From: JAZKSG01 sp036626215
GTDB taxonomy: Archaea > Thermoplasmatota > E2 > DHVEG-1
Assembly: GCA_036626215.1 (NCBI GenBank)
Contig: JAZKSG010000017.1
Span: 1-29,049 of the forward strand
DNA: 29,049 nt
Reading direction: 5' to 3'
Shown here: one piece after another, positions 1-8,749 of the stretch
Position numbering within the stretch: the first letter of the stretch is position 1
Layout: each line of letters starts with the position of its first letter
Position numbers and translations under genes: made by a program
The notes under the pieces: model-generated
Seen by the model: the letters and a program-made list of their open reading frames with translations, nothing else
Databases searched by the model: none
Told to the model about the DNA's origin: nothing

Positions 1-220
1 TATCTTCAAAACTCTCTCTATCTGTTTCTTCACAAAAATCTTTTATCTCATTTTTCAAAACCAGGTTTTCAACAACAATACAAGTAAACGGTTTTTTATC
101 AGCTCCAGATGGAGCATAACACCCAGATTTTAACACTCTTTGAAGTTTTTCCTCTGAAAAATCTTTTTTAGAAAAACTCCTAACGCTATGTCTCTTCTTC
201 ATTAAATCATATAAATCCAT
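1..220 (-). CDS. Nitroreductase family protein, N-terminal part (runs off the left edge)
   Basis: Only the first 73 codons are in the window; the gene continues past position 1. The translation starts MDLYDLMKKRHSVRSFS, followed by a CYAPSGADKKPF segment. This is the classic N-terminus of FMN-dependent nitroreductases: a basic R/H-S-V-R-x-F loop binding the FMN phosphate, then an A-P-S-(G/A) stretch. Family members reduce nitro, quinone or flavin substrates with NAD(P)H in the cytosol; the substrate cannot be read from this fragment. It lies 62 bp downstream of ileS on the same strand and could be co-transcribed. The ATG complement at 218-220 is the natural start because the family motif follows at once. 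Only the C-terminal half would show whether it is a minimal nitroreductase or a fusion. Confidence 0.85.
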   Translation of the reverse strand, partial: MDLYDLMKKRHSVRSFSKKDFSEEKLQRVLKSGCYAPSGADKKPFTCIVVENLVLKNEIKDFCEETDRESFED

Positions 221-282
221 AGGAACTCAAATGAAGGATATAGAAAAAGAAAGGTAAAAAAAACTTGGTTTTTTTGTATCAA

Positions 283-3200
283 CTATTTTGTTTTTTCTAT
301 ACCAATTTCTGCAGCGGTATCATCTATACCCCATTTTTTAACCAAACTACCCGAAGGCTTATCTACAAAATTTAATTGTTTTGAACGAGTCTCATTTTTA
401 ATATATTCTTCCCAACTTTGAAGCATCTGTTTCTCTTCAGACGAGACTTTAATCTCTGTCTCTATTCTATCTTCTACATCCAAATCTAGTTCTTTCCGCA
501 TCGACTGTATACGACGTACAATTTCACGGGAGAACCCTTCGGCTTCAAGCTCAGGTGTCAACTCTGTATTCAAAAATATTGTTAAATCATCTGTCTCAGA
601 GCTAGCGATGTTTTCTTTAACAATTTCAACTACTTTGAAGTCATCCATAGTCAAAGTTATTGTTTCTCCATCAATGTCTATCTCTATCTTGTTGTCCTCT
701 TGTAGTTTATCATATAATTCTTTTTCATCCATCTCATTTATTTTTTCGACGACAGGTTTAGCTTTTTGTTTTAAACGTGGACCTATAACTGAGTGATCAG
801 GCTCCACTTTTTTCTCCAGGTATCTACCTGCCTCTTCAGTAAAACTAATTTTTTTAACGTTTATCTCCTCATTCAGCAACTCCAAGAGATCTTCAATGTT
901 TTTCTGTGTTGATTTATCTGCAACAATTGTAGCTTCACTCAATGGATACCTCACTTTGATACCTACTTTTGATCGAAGAGCACGACCTGTTTCAACTAGC
1001 TTCCTGATTTCTTCCATCCCTTTTTCGAGATTTTTATCTATTTTTTGTTTGTCAGCCTTGTTGTAATCACAAAGATGGACGCTCTCCGGCATTTCATCTG
1101 TTTTAAGATTTTGATATATCTCTTCTGTGATAAAAGGTGTAAAAGGAGCTAAAACTTTGGTGAGCGACAAAAATGTTTCATATATTGTTGAATAACCAGC
1201 TTTTTTATCCAACGTTTTTTCTTCAACCCAGAAACGTTTCCTACTACGTCTAAGATACCAGTTGCTAAAATCTTCTATTACAAAATCTTCTAGACATCTA
1301 GCAGCTTTATGTACCTCAAAAGACTCCATGTATTCCTCCAGTTTTTGTAATGTGTTGTTAAACCGGCTTATTATCCATTTATCCAAAGGTTTTCTATCTG
1401 AAAACTCTACATAGTCTTCATCTGGATCATATCTATCTATAGATGCATACGTAGTGAAAAAGTTATATGAGTTCCATAGTGTAAGGATAAACTTCCGAAG
1501 TGTCTCCTGTACAGCTTCTTCGAAAAACCTCGTTGAACTCCATGGAGCCGAAGAAGAAACAAGATACCATCTTAAAGCGTCAGCTCCCTCATTTTCTAGA
1601 ACAACATCTGGATCTACATAGTTTCGTTTACTTTTACTCATCTTCTGGTTGTTCTCATCTAAGATGAGACCCAATGTTAAAACATTTTTATATGAAGGTT
1701 TCCCAAATAGAAAAGTTGAGATTGCGAGAAGAGAGTAAAACCATCCACGTGTTTGATCCAACGCTTCAGTTATAAAATCTACAGGGAAATTCTCTCCGAA
1801 TTCCTCTTCGTTTTCAAAGGGATGATGCCATTGCGCAAAAAAAGCAGAACCGCTGTCATACCAACAATCAATTACTTCCGATTCACGTTCCATACTATGC
1901 TGACATTTCGGACATTTGACGTCGAGATTATCTACCAACGGTTTATGTAAATCATACTCCTCAGGGAAACTCTCACTCATACCTTTTAGTTCTTCCACAC
2001 TTCCGATACATATCTGATTTTTACAATCCTCATTTTGACAAGTCCATATAGGCAACGGTGTACCCCAGTATCTCTCCCGTGATAGAGACCAATCTTTTAC
2101 ATCACGTAAAAAATCTCCAAAACGACCTTGTTGAAGATGACGTGGATACCAATTTATCTGGTTGTTATTATCTATAAGGTTATCCTGTACTTTCTGCATA
2201 GCTATAAACCATGATTCCATAGCATAGTACAACAAAGGCGAGTCACATCGCCAACAAAAAGGATATTCGTGTTCATACGTCTGCACACCTTCAATAAGAC
2301 CTCTGTTTTCTAGATTTTCAGTAATTTTTGGATCCGCATCTTTTACAAACTCACCCTTCCATAACTCAACTTCATCTGGAAAAGTTCCATCTTTTTTAAC
2401 CAGCTGCACCACCGGCAGATCATATTTTTTACCTATCTGATAGTCATCCTCACCAAAAGCCGGCGCTACGTGAACTACCCCTGTTCCCTCATCCATAGTT
2501 ACAAAATCTGCTGTTATTACATACCATGCTTTTTTATCAGGTTCTGCGTAGTCAAACAAAGGCTCATATTCTAATCCTTCTAATTCTTCACCTTTAAAAC
2601 CATCTATTATCTCAAAAGTCTCTCCTTTCAACAAAAGATTAGCTCTTTCTTCAGAGAGAATAAATATTTCTCCATGGTAACGAATTTTGACATATAATTC
2701 ATCAGGATGAACCGCCAACGCCACATTAGAAATCAGAGTCCACGGAGTTGTAGTCCAAGCCAATAGATATCCATCTTCGTTTTTCAACTTGAATTTAACA
2801 AAAATCGAGGGATCTTCAACAGTTTTGTAACCCTGCGCAAGTTCATGAGCTGAGAGAGCAGTACCGCATCGTGGACAATACGGAACAACTTTGTAACCTT
2901 TATACAACAGGTCTTTCTCCCATGCCTGCTTCAAAGACCACCATACTGATTCAATATAATCATTCTCCAAGGTAACATATGGATCGTCCATATCCAACCA
3001 GAAACCTATACGTTTAGTAAGCTCAACCCAGGCGTTCTCATATTTAAAAACACTTTTTTTACACTCTTCAATAAATTTCTCTATACCATACTCTTCAACA
3101 GCGTTTTTATCGTCTAAACCAAGTTTTTTTTCAACCTCAATCTCCACTGGTAACCCATGTGTATCCCAACCGGCTTTACGGCGGATATAATGACCATGCA

Positions 3201-3420
3201 TGGTTTTATACCGAAGAACTAAATCTTTCATCACACGTGTTAAAACATGACCTGGATGAGGCATACCGTTAGCAGTCGGAGGACCTTCAAGGAAGACGTA
3301 TGGTTCACAGTCTTTACGTTGATCAACTGATTTCTGGAATACATCGTTTTTCTCCCAGAAATCAAGAATCTTTTTTTCTACTTTAATCGGATGATATTTC
3401 TGTGAAGCAGATTTTATCAT
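283..3420 (-). CDS. ileS: Isoleucyl-tRNA synthetase
   Basis: This class I synthetase charges tRNA-Ile with isoleucine in the cytosol. The 1045-residue protein has the full architecture. The HIGH signature is present as HPGH at residues 55-58, within PTANGMPHPGH. The editing (CP1) domain includes the WTTTPWTL motif. KMSKS is at 593-597. An anticodon-binding and C-terminal region follows. Extra CxxC pairs (CPRCG near 185, CWRC near 390, CPKC near 510) suggest bound zinc. The MPHPGH form of the signature and the overall length fit the eukaryote-like/type 2 IleRS group, which established work links to natural mupirocin tolerance; that placement is inference. It lies about 100 bp downstream of truD. 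Nothing looks truncated. Confidence in function is very high. Confidence 0.98.
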   Translation of the reverse strand: MIKSASQKYHPIKVEKKILDFWEKNDVFQKSVDQRKDCEPYVFLEGPPTANGMPHPGHVLTRVMKDLVLRYKTMHGHYIRRKAGWDTHGLPVEIEVEKKLGLDDKNAVEEYGIEKFIEECKKSVFKYENAWVELTKRIGFWLDMDDPYVTLENDYIESVWWSLKQAWEKDLLYKGYKVVPYCPRCGTALSAHELAQGYKTVEDPSIFVKFKLKNEDGYLLAWTTTPWTLISNVALAVHPDELYVKIRYHGEIFILSEERANLLLKGETFEIIDGFKGEELEGLEYEPLFDYAEPDKKAWYVITADFVTMDEGTGVVHVAPAFGEDDYQIGKKYDLPVVQLVKKDGTFPDEVELWKGEFVKDADPKITENLENRGLIEGVQTYEHEYPFCWRCDSPLLYYAMESWFIAMQKVQDNLIDNNNQINWYPRHLQQGRFGDFLRDVKDWSLSRERYWGTPLPIWTCQNEDCKNQICIGSVEELKGMSESFPEEYDLHKPLVDNLDVKCPKCQHSMERESEVIDCWYDSGSAFFAQWHHPFENEEEFGENFPVDFITEALDQTRGWFYSLLAISTFLFGKPSYKNVLTLGLILDENNQKMSKSKRNYVDPDVVLENEGADALRWYLVSSSAPWSSTRFFEEAVQETLRKFILTLWNSYNFFTTYASIDRYDPDEDYVEFSDRKPLDKWIISRFNNTLQKLEEYMESFEVHKAARCLEDFVIEDFSNWYLRRSRKRFWVEEKTLDKKAGYSTIYETFLSLTKVLAPFTPFITEEIYQNLKTDEMPESVHLCDYNKADKQKIDKNLEKGMEEIRKLVETGRALRSKVGIKVRYPLSEATIVADKSTQKNIEDLLELLNEEINVKKISFTEEAGRYLEKKVEPDHSVIGPRLKQKAKPVVEKINEMDEKELYDKLQEDNKIEIDIDGETITLTMDDFKVVEIVKENIASSETDDLTIFLNTELTPELEAEGFSREIVRRIQSMRKELDLDVEDRIETEIKVSSEEKQMLQSWEEYIKNETRSKQLNFVDKPSGSLVKKWGIDDTAAEIGIEKTK

Positions 3421-3521
3421 AGAACTCTGTCACCACAATAATAGCTTTATCTTAAATTTTTCGGAGTCATTAATAAGAAAACAATGTTAAAACCGTTTCC
3501 ATTTTGTAAATAAAACATTTT

Positions 3522-4847
3522 TTAATAAAAACGTATGTCATCAGCTTTCATAAACTCGCGGAGTAAACAAGTAGCATAGCAACCTTTACCTAGTTCAAAA
3601 GACAACTCCAGCTGTTTTTCATCATTCTCTGAATCAGATCTGAAAGTGTAATTTAAATCGTCGACCTCTGCCATTAAGCAACGACGGGTGCCAGATGTTG
3701 AAAGAAAAGGCATCTCCGGTATCACAAAATCACGTGAATCCAAACCTTCTTGATCAACAACACTATGCTCTATTTCACCCATCTCACCCTTGGAAAACTC
3801 TGAATCATATCCCAACAACATACCGCTGACAAAACCTTTACCCTTAGAAATCTGCTCATTTACTTTATCCAAATTATAACTATTAACTCCTATAAGCTCA
3901 TCTTTCTGAAGAACACCTTTTCTAACAGGTAAAACAATATCCCCCTCAACAGCTCTATCCAAAGGAAGACCTCTTTCAAGACGCATACTCAACATCTTGT
4001 TAAAAAGATAAGACTGATAAGCATAGATAAACATAGTCAACAAATTCTTAGGGAGCTCCTTCAAAGCATCAACATAACCATCCGGATTTTTAACCAAATA
4101 ATTCAAAATAGCTTTCTCCAAACCTAGATAATCCGGATAACTTTTCAAAGCCTCAGAAAAATCCCCTGTCTCCTCCAACTTTTTCCTAACTCTATACGTT
4201 TCCTCGTTTTCATCAGACATAGGATTACCGATATAACACCAAACAGCCTCCTTGACGTCCCCTTCGACCAGATATCTGCCGACGACATGAGTGTTAGGAC
4301 GAACAACACCAAAACGCTGAACACCAAAAAAATTAGGAAAACCACCTACATCATCAATTTTTTCTACTACACCTCTAACATCATCCATAGAAAACGTTTT
4401 CCTTAGATTTCTAACTAAAACTTTAAAACGATTCCCCACTAAGTTACCCATATCAACTCTTCTTTCAGACCTATAAACATCTTCAATATCTACATCTTTA
4501 ATATTCAAATCCAATAAATCATCACACGGAATCTTATAAAAAGACATAAGCTGACAGGTCTTAGCTCGTTTATCTTTGGTTCCAGCAAAACTTATACGTT
4601 TACGAGAAACACCTAAACGATTAGAGAGAACTTTAACCAGATGGTTAGTCTCCCAATTAACAGATTCAACTTTCGCTATAGTAAAACGACCATCATCTAC
4701 CTCAGGAGGAAAAACAGAGATTTCTTCAACATAAAAATCCTCAGGACATACCCGTAAACTACCACCCACACCACGACAATTAGATGTTAAAAAAGTGTAG
4801 ATGCCAATGTTTTTCTCTGCTTCTAACACATCGAAACATCGATTCAT
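3522..4847 (-). CDS. truD: tRNA pseudouridine synthase TruD family
   Basis: TruD/Pus7 enzymes isomerise uridine 13 of tRNA to pseudouridine. The 441-residue protein carries the catalytic motif as FAGTKDKRAKT, with the nucleophilic Asp at residue 92. The second family block, NFFGVQRFG, is at 172-180. The N-terminal substrate-binding segment is CPEDFYVEEI at 34-43. The central TruD-specific insertion domain lies around 190-350, and the sequence closes with the expected C-terminal catalytic strands. Its ATG directly abuts the rpoL stop codon (TAG then ATG, no spacer), so it is translationally coupled to rpoL in a csl4-rpoL-truD run. Length fits archaeal TruD. No key residue is missing. Confidence 0.96.
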   Translation of the reverse strand: MNRCFDVLEAEKNIGIYTFLTSNCRGVGGSLRVCPEDFYVEEISVFPPEVDDGRFTIAKVESVNWETNHLVKVLSNRLGVSRKRISFAGTKDKRAKTCQLMSFYKIPCDDLLDLNIKDVDIEDVYRSERRVDMGNLVGNRFKVLVRNLRKTFSMDDVRGVVEKIDDVGGFPNFFGVQRFGVVRPNTHVVGRYLVEGDVKEAVWCYIGNPMSDENEETYRVRKKLEETGDFSEALKSYPDYLGLEKAILNYLVKNPDGYVDALKELPKNLLTMFIYAYQSYLFNKMLSMRLERGLPLDRAVEGDIVLPVRKGVLQKDELIGVNSYNLDKVNEQISKGKGFVSGMLLGYDSEFSKGEMGEIEHSVVDQEGLDSRDFVIPEMPFLSTSGTRRCLMAEVDDLNYTFRSDSENDEKQLELSFELGKGCYATCLLREFMKADDIRFY

Positions 4848-5129
4848 CTATTTCTTCTTTTTGAAGTTTTTTCCAAAATCTTCTACTTCTTCCTCAAGCT
4901 GACCTATTGCTTTTTCAAGAGCTTCCTCAGGTTTTGCCTTAACACCTGACTTCATCCGGATATAGAGTCGTCTGTTATCAGCCATGGGATGATCCGCCAT
5001 ACAGGATGCATAATCAACATCGTCAAATTGAAGTAATGTTTCAGTTATGGGATTCAAAATTGTTTCATCTTCATCTATAACTTCTACTTCAAGTTGTTTA
5101 GTAGTTTTACTAATTTTTTTAACTTCCAT
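4848..5129 (-). CDS. rpoL: DNA-directed RNA polymerase subunit L (Rpo11)
   Basis: Rpo11 pairs with Rpo3 to form the alpha-like assembly platform of archaeal RNA polymerase. At 93 residues it has the family's usual size. The diagnostic NPITETLLQFDDVDYASCMADHP stretch spans about residues 26-48 (the L-x-N-x-L-x-x-x-L and Y-x-x-x-H-P features of the Rpb11/AC19 fold). A long C-terminal helix ends in a lysine-rich tail. It sits between csl4 (26 bp upstream) and truD (abutting), an information-processing operon. The complement of positions 5130-5155 carries a purine-rich GTGAAAT stretch that can act as a ribosome binding site. No ambiguity about identity. Confidence 0.97.
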   Translation of the reverse strand: MEVKKISKTTKQLEVEVIDEDETILNPITETLLQFDDVDYASCMADHPMADNRRLYIRMKSGVKAKPEEALEKAIGQLEEEVEDFGKNFKKKK

Positions 5130-5155
5130 AACTTTATTTCACCCACAATATAATC

Positions 5156-5728
5156 TTATAAACTGTTGATATCATAGTTACGATAATCTTTAGCTGTCAT
5201 TCTTTTTTCACGGTTTCCACAGTTTTCACATTCAAGCATTTTTCCTTTTCTAACCAAAGGATTTCTACATTTTTTACAGAGCGCCTTAATGACTCCATGA
5301 TTTTTTCCTTTAGTGGTGAGTTGAATACTTGGTACAACCTGTGTAACTCCAGCACGGATGATGTCACCAAGTGCATATTCCGAGTTAGGGCTTTCAACAT
5401 AAGCTTTAGAAATTTCTGATACATGTAATGTACCGTTGGTATCACCAGAGATATCTCTTTTTTTACCTATAACATGGGTTACATCAGCTATAACCATACT
5501 AGATCTAACTGAGGATACCTCAGCTAATACTTCGTCTCCCTTTTCAACTAAAACTGGAGTGCTAGTTAAAGCTTTGACTCGCGCTTCCCGGTTTTTTTTA
5601 TCGATAAAGTAGTTACCGAGAATAGCTGCTTTAATAACTCCATCTTCCTCATATGTTCCATCTCCAGGCATTAGTTCTTCAGATGTAGAAACTTGATCTC
5701 CTGGGAATACTAAATTGTTTTCTGTCAT
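5156..5728 (-). CDS. csl4: Exosome RNA-binding subunit Csl4
   Basis: Csl4 is one of the two cap proteins of the archaeal RNA exosome and recruits substrates and DnaG to the Rrp41/Rrp42 ring. In this 190-residue protein the N-terminal domain opens with the family's FPGDQVSTSEELMPGDGTY. An S1 RNA-binding domain covers about 64-140. A C-terminal zinc ribbon has Cys151, Cys154, Cys167 and Cys170. The order and length match known archaeal Csl4. It is the first gene of the csl4-rpoL-truD run, with a TATA-like element and a GGTGA ribosome binding site upstream, and it is divergent from rpl10e. Nothing is missing. Confidence 0.95.
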   Translation of the reverse strand: MTENNLVFPGDQVSTSEELMPGDGTYEEDGVIKAAILGNYFIDKKNREARVKALTSTPVLVEKGDEVLAEVSSVRSSMVIADVTHVIGKKRDISGDTNGTLHVSEISKAYVESPNSEYALGDIIRAGVTQVVPSIQLTTKGKNHGVIKALCKKCRNPLVRKGKMLECENCGNREKRMTAKDYRNYDINSL

Positions 5729-5755
5729 AATTCTTTCTTCACCAATATAGTCGGG

Positions 5756-5766
5756 TTATTTTAAGT
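5756..5766 (-). promoter_or_regulatory. TATA box for the csl4-rpoL-truD operon
   Basis: Read on the minus strand this is AACTTAAAATAA, about 28-38 bases before the csl4 ATG. A transcription start about 26 bases downstream leaves a short leader holding the GGTGAAG ribosome binding site. Identified from position and composition only. Confidence 0.5.
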
Positions 5767-5843
5767 TAATTATTGTTTTAGGCAATTAGCAACCAGTTTT
5801 AAAGGTTATGGTTACACGGAAATGCCCTATTTTTAGAGGATAA

Positions 5844-5855
5844 GTTTAAAATATA
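5844..5855 (+). promoter_or_regulatory. TATA-like element upstream of rpl10e
   Basis: GTTTAAAATATAG lies 80-90 bases before the L10e start in the 208-bp divergent region shared with csl4. A second AT-rich element, AGTTATAAAG near 5869-5879, is an alternative closer TATA box. The sequence does not decide which is used. Confidence 0.4.
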
Positions 5856-5936
5856 GGGTTATAATAAAAGTTATAAAGAGGTTCTTTGTTTCGCTTTTCC
5901 TACTAAAAAATAATTACGAAGTTGGTGTAAAAGAAT

Positions 5937-6440
5937 ATGTCACGAAAACCTGGAAGCATGTATCGGTATGTAAGAGGACAGCCCACTACGAGGAAAGAAT
6001 ATATGGGCGGTGTTCCTAACCCTCGTATAGTCCAGTTTGTACATGGGAACAGAAAAGATGATTTCCCGATGAAACTTTCATTGATAGCAGAAGAAAAATG
6101 TCAGATTAGACATAACTCCCTTGAATCCTCACGTATAACTGCTAACCGATTCTTAGAGAAAAACGTTGGTCTAACAAATTACAGATTCCGAGTTAAAGTT
6201 TATCCGCATGTAGTACTAAGAGAAAACAAACAAGCAACAGGCGCCGGAGCAGACCGTGTAAGTCAAGGAATGCGCTCCTCATATGGAAAAAACGTTGGAA
6301 CCGCAGCGAGAATAAACCGTGGACAAGTAATTATGACGGTAGAGATAAACAGAGAAAATCTTGAAGAAGCAAAAAACGCTCTTCGTAAAGCAAAGATGAA
6401 AATCTGCACACCATGTACAGTTAAAATAGAAGAACAATAA
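5937..6440 (+). CDS. rpl10e: Large-subunit ribosomal protein L10e (uL16)
   Basis: This protein lies near the A-site and peptidyl-transferase centre of the large ribosomal subunit and helps position tRNA. The 167-residue sequence is a textbook archaeal/eukaryotic L10e: MSRKPGSMYRYVRGQPTTRKEY at the N-terminus, then a GGVPNPRIVQF block, a RHNSLESSRITANRF helix, the VYPHVVLRENKQATGAGADRVSQGMR core with its glycine-rich loop, and a C-terminal ferredoxin-like strand. The start is fixed by family alignment and by a GGTG element about 10 bases upstream. It is transcribed away from csl4 and converges on the site-2 protease gene. No irregularities. Confidence 0.98.
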   Translation: MSRKPGSMYRYVRGQPTTRKEYMGGVPNPRIVQFVHGNRKDDFPMKLSLIAEEKCQIRHNSLESSRITANRFLEKNVGLTNYRFRVKVYPHVVLRENKQATGAGADRVSQGMRSSYGKNVGTAARINRGQVIMTVEINRENLEEAKNALRKAKMKICTPCTVKIEEQ

Positions 6441-6482
6441 AAAAACACATCAAAAAAGTAAAAAAATATACATTTTTACCCT

Positions 6483-6508
6483 GTTCGCCAACATATATTA
6501 TGGTGAAC
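6483..6508. other. Perfect-stem hairpin in the rpl10e / site-2 protease convergent gap
   Basis: The arms GTTCGCCA (6483-6490) and TGGTGAAC (6501-6508) pair over eight positions, one a G-U wobble, with a 10-base AT loop. It lies between convergent genes, so it may act as a terminator or RNA-processing element. No T-run follows directly. Confidence 0.45.
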
Positions 6509-6510
6509 TC

Positions 6511-6538
6511 TTTTCTCAAAGATTGATTTCAGAGAAAA
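6511..6538. terminator. Second hairpin followed by T tracts, probable bidirectional terminator
   Basis: The arms TTTTCTC (6511-6517) and GAGAAAA (6532-6538) pair perfectly around a 14-base loop. T-rich stretches follow at 6544-6574. It sits where transcription of rpl10e should end and just beyond the stop of the opposing gene. Archaeal termination depends mainly on T tracts, so the hairpin itself may be secondary. Confidence 0.4.
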
Positions 6539-6574
6539 AACCCTTTTTGCAGAGTTTTTATCTCATAAAATTTT

Positions 6575-7960
6575 TTAGATATATTTGGCGAAGAAAGGCA
6601 TCAGTACCAAAAATAAAACTATAAGAGAAACCGTAAAAGATATCCTCTGAACAAGTTTTTCTTTTCGCTCTTCAGATATATTCTTCCTAAGTTTTAATAT
6701 AACAGCTCCTATAGCATCCTTGAAAAGGAAACCACCATCTAAAGGCCCCATAGGTAAAACGTTGAAAAGACCAACTAATAAATTCAACCATAAAATCCAG
6801 AACAACGCAGTGGTTATAGCCCAGAATAAAGGTGTAGGTATGGCACTCAAAGGACCTTGTACAATAAGAGCTTCATTGAAAGGAGAAGCAATAGGGTTAT
6901 ATCCTTGGTAACCAAGAAACGGCAGTCCATACAAAACCAAAAAGCTACCAGGGAAATCATAAGATATAGGTCTTTTCAAAGAGGAAACAAAATAATCTAC
7001 ATTGACAAAATTTACACCTAAAAAGCTATTGTTTTTAAGTGATTTATTAAGTTTTTCCTTATCAACATCATGTTCAACATAAAAATCGTATTTATTAGTT
7101 AACTCAACTTGTTTATTGAAAGTTTCTCTTCTATAAATATAAGTTATGTTTACTGTCTGATTAGGAGATGTATTTGAGATAGCTGTGCTAAACTCGTTTG
7201 GACTATCTAGTTTAGTATCATTCAAACTTGTTATCACCGATCCTGTTGAAAGCGATATTTCTCCTGCAGGAGAATCTTCAAAATTCGAAAGAACATGCGC
7301 TCCACCAATTGGTTGAACTGCAGACATAAAGACAAAAGAGAAAAGTAAAAGCACTGCAAAAGCTACAGCAAAATTTGACAGTGGACCAGCTGAATAAACA
7401 CGCATTCGTTTACCGATTTTAGCTTCTTCTAGTTCTTTTTCATCTGGCTCACAGAATGCCCCTACAGGGATTATAAAATATAATAAGCCTAAGGATTTTA
7501 CTTTTATTCTTTCAGCTATACTAAGAATTCCGTGTGAAAACTCATGGACAATAATTGCTACAACAAAAGCAAGCAGTATATAAAAAGTGTATTCAAGTGG
7601 GAGAACAGGGTTTATACCAGGTAGAGCAAGAGCAAACCTTAGACCCGGTAGATTTGCTCTCTCCTGAGGCTGTAACTCATATATTAACATCCAGAACTGA
7701 AAAACAAAAACCGAAACCATACAAATCATAGCTATAATACAGAAACCTATTCCAAAATTACCATAAGATTTCCAGAATCGTTTTCTTTTAGCTAAACGTT
7801 TTAGAAAACCTATTCCTCTTTTTGTACGAAACATCAAAGCAGGTCCATACAGCGAAAGATTGTATTTTTCAAAAAAACCAACTCTTTTTAAAACTAAAAC
7901 TGCTATAAAGTAAAGAGCTAACAATGAAACTAAAACCAGCAACCAGTCTATCATCGTCAT
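6575..7960 (-). CDS. Site-2 protease family intramembrane metalloprotease (M50) with PDZ-like insert
   Basis: Site-2 proteases cut transmembrane segments of membrane-anchored substrates inside the bilayer. The 461-residue protein has N-terminal membrane segments at about 5-24 and 72-95. The zinc motif HEFSHG is at 139-144 (His139, Glu140, His143). The third zinc ligand is Asp408 in the NVLPMGPLDGGFLF block. Between them lies a soluble PDZ-like domain, roughly 225-300 (SPAGEISLSTGSVITSLNDTKL), and it ends with a C-terminal helix. All catalytic residues are present, so it should be active. It lies 43 bp downstream of the MptE-like gene on the same strand. Substrate unknown; archaeal members of this group are generally uncharacterised. 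The neighbouring pterin and DUF373 genes do not reveal its target. Confidence 0.93.
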   Translation of the reverse strand: MTMIDWLLVLVSLLALYFIAVLVLKRVGFFEKYNLSLYGPALMFRTKRGIGFLKRLAKRKRFWKSYGNFGIGFCIIAMICMVSVFVFQFWMLIYELQPQERANLPGLRFALALPGINPVLPLEYTFYILLAFVVAIIVHEFSHGILSIAERIKVKSLGLLYFIIPVGAFCEPDEKELEEAKIGKRMRVYSAGPLSNFAVAFAVLLLFSFVFMSAVQPIGGAHVLSNFEDSPAGEISLSTGSVITSLNDTKLDSPNEFSTAISNTSPNQTVNITYIYRRETFNKQVELTNKYDFYVEHDVDKEKLNKSLKNNSFLGVNFVNVDYFVSSLKRPISYDFPGSFLVLYGLPFLGYQGYNPIASPFNEALIVQGPLSAIPTPLFWAITTALFWILWLNLLVGLFNVLPMGPLDGGFLFKDAIGAVILKLRKNISEERKEKLVQRISFTVSLIVLFLVLMPFFAKYI

Positions 7961-8003
7961 AAACTTAACTCAAGGGTTCCAAATACACAATGGTTTTATT
8001 AAT

Positions 8004-8729
8004 CTAACCTTTTTTTGTTTCTAAAATATGTTCAATATTTGGATTTGTTTCTTCTAGATGAGCTATAAGTTTTTTACACCATTCCAGCTTCTGGAGTTTC
8101 AGTTTTTTATCTTTTTGATCAGAATTGGAATACCTCCCGATTTTGCCGCTGAAATCAAAACCCACCAAAAATATTTTTTTAGAAAGGAAATGATCCGCTA
8201 AAAACACCGCCCTATCCCCATCAGTGAAACCACCGAAATTATACAGATAATCAAAATTTTTAGGATCTATCTGCGTTGTCCCCATTATTCCCCCTTCGAA
8301 ACATGGAAGATAACGTTTTATCTTATCGACGTTATCTCCATGTGCATGAATCAACACTATACTACCATTTTTATTAGCTTTTATTTGATCTTCAATTTTT
8401 CCATCTAAATCAGTTACTACAACATCAGGAATAATTTCTTTTTCCACTAACGCAGTTGTTGCTCCGTCAGCTGTAATTTTTACCAAGTTTTTCATCCATG
8501 TAATACTCTCTTTTGATTCCAAAAATTTTTCAAGTGACGGGCCAGCTCCAAAAACTATTGTCTCTCGTTTTTCTATAAGTTTTTTTAAAGTTTTAGATTC
8601 AACTTTTTTGACGTTCTCCTCCTTTAAAATGTTGTTCAAAAAACCAGCTGACTGTTTATCTTTTTCAAAATCAAGATTCAAATCCTGTCTTATTTTCTTA
8701 TACCATCTCCCCCAGTTTTCATATAACAT
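8004..8729 (-). CDS. mptE: MptE-like 6-hydroxymethylpterin diphosphokinase (DUF115)
   Basis: MptE transfers diphosphate from ATP to 6-hydroxymethyl-7,8-dihydropterin, a step towards tetrahydromethanopterin or folate in archaea. The 241-residue protein shows the DUF115 landmarks: GAGPSLE at 61-67, TADGATTALVE at 87-96, PDVVVTDLDG at 101-110, HAHGDN at 128-133, GTTQI at 150-154 and NFGGFTDGDRAV at 164-175. The acidic Asp-Gly and His-Gly-Asp loops are those expected to bind metal and diphosphate. It sits 20 bp downstream of a DUF373 gene and upstream of the site-2 protease, probably in one transcription unit. Presence of the gene points to pterin-based C1 metabolism; whether the host makes methanopterin or a folate cannot be decided here. 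Confidence 0.88.
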   Translation of the reverse strand: MLYENWGRWYKKIRQDLNLDFEKDKQSAGFLNNILKEENVKKVESKTLKKLIEKRETIVFGAGPSLEKFLESKESITWMKNLVKITADGATTALVEKEIIPDVVVTDLDGKIEDQIKANKNGSIVLIHAHGDNVDKIKRYLPCFEGGIMGTTQIDPKNFDYLYNFGGFTDGDRAVFLADHFLSKKIFLVGFDFSGKIGRYSNSDQKDKKLKLQKLEWCKKLIAHLEETNPNIEHILETKKG

Positions 8730-8749
8730 AAAAAAAATATCTTGATGGT

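Noticed and set aside
3256..3258. HPGH instead of HIGH in isoleucyl-tRNA synthetase as a possible defect
   Set aside because: The second position of this signature varies naturally in the eukaryote-like IleRS group, and both histidines and the glycine are kept.
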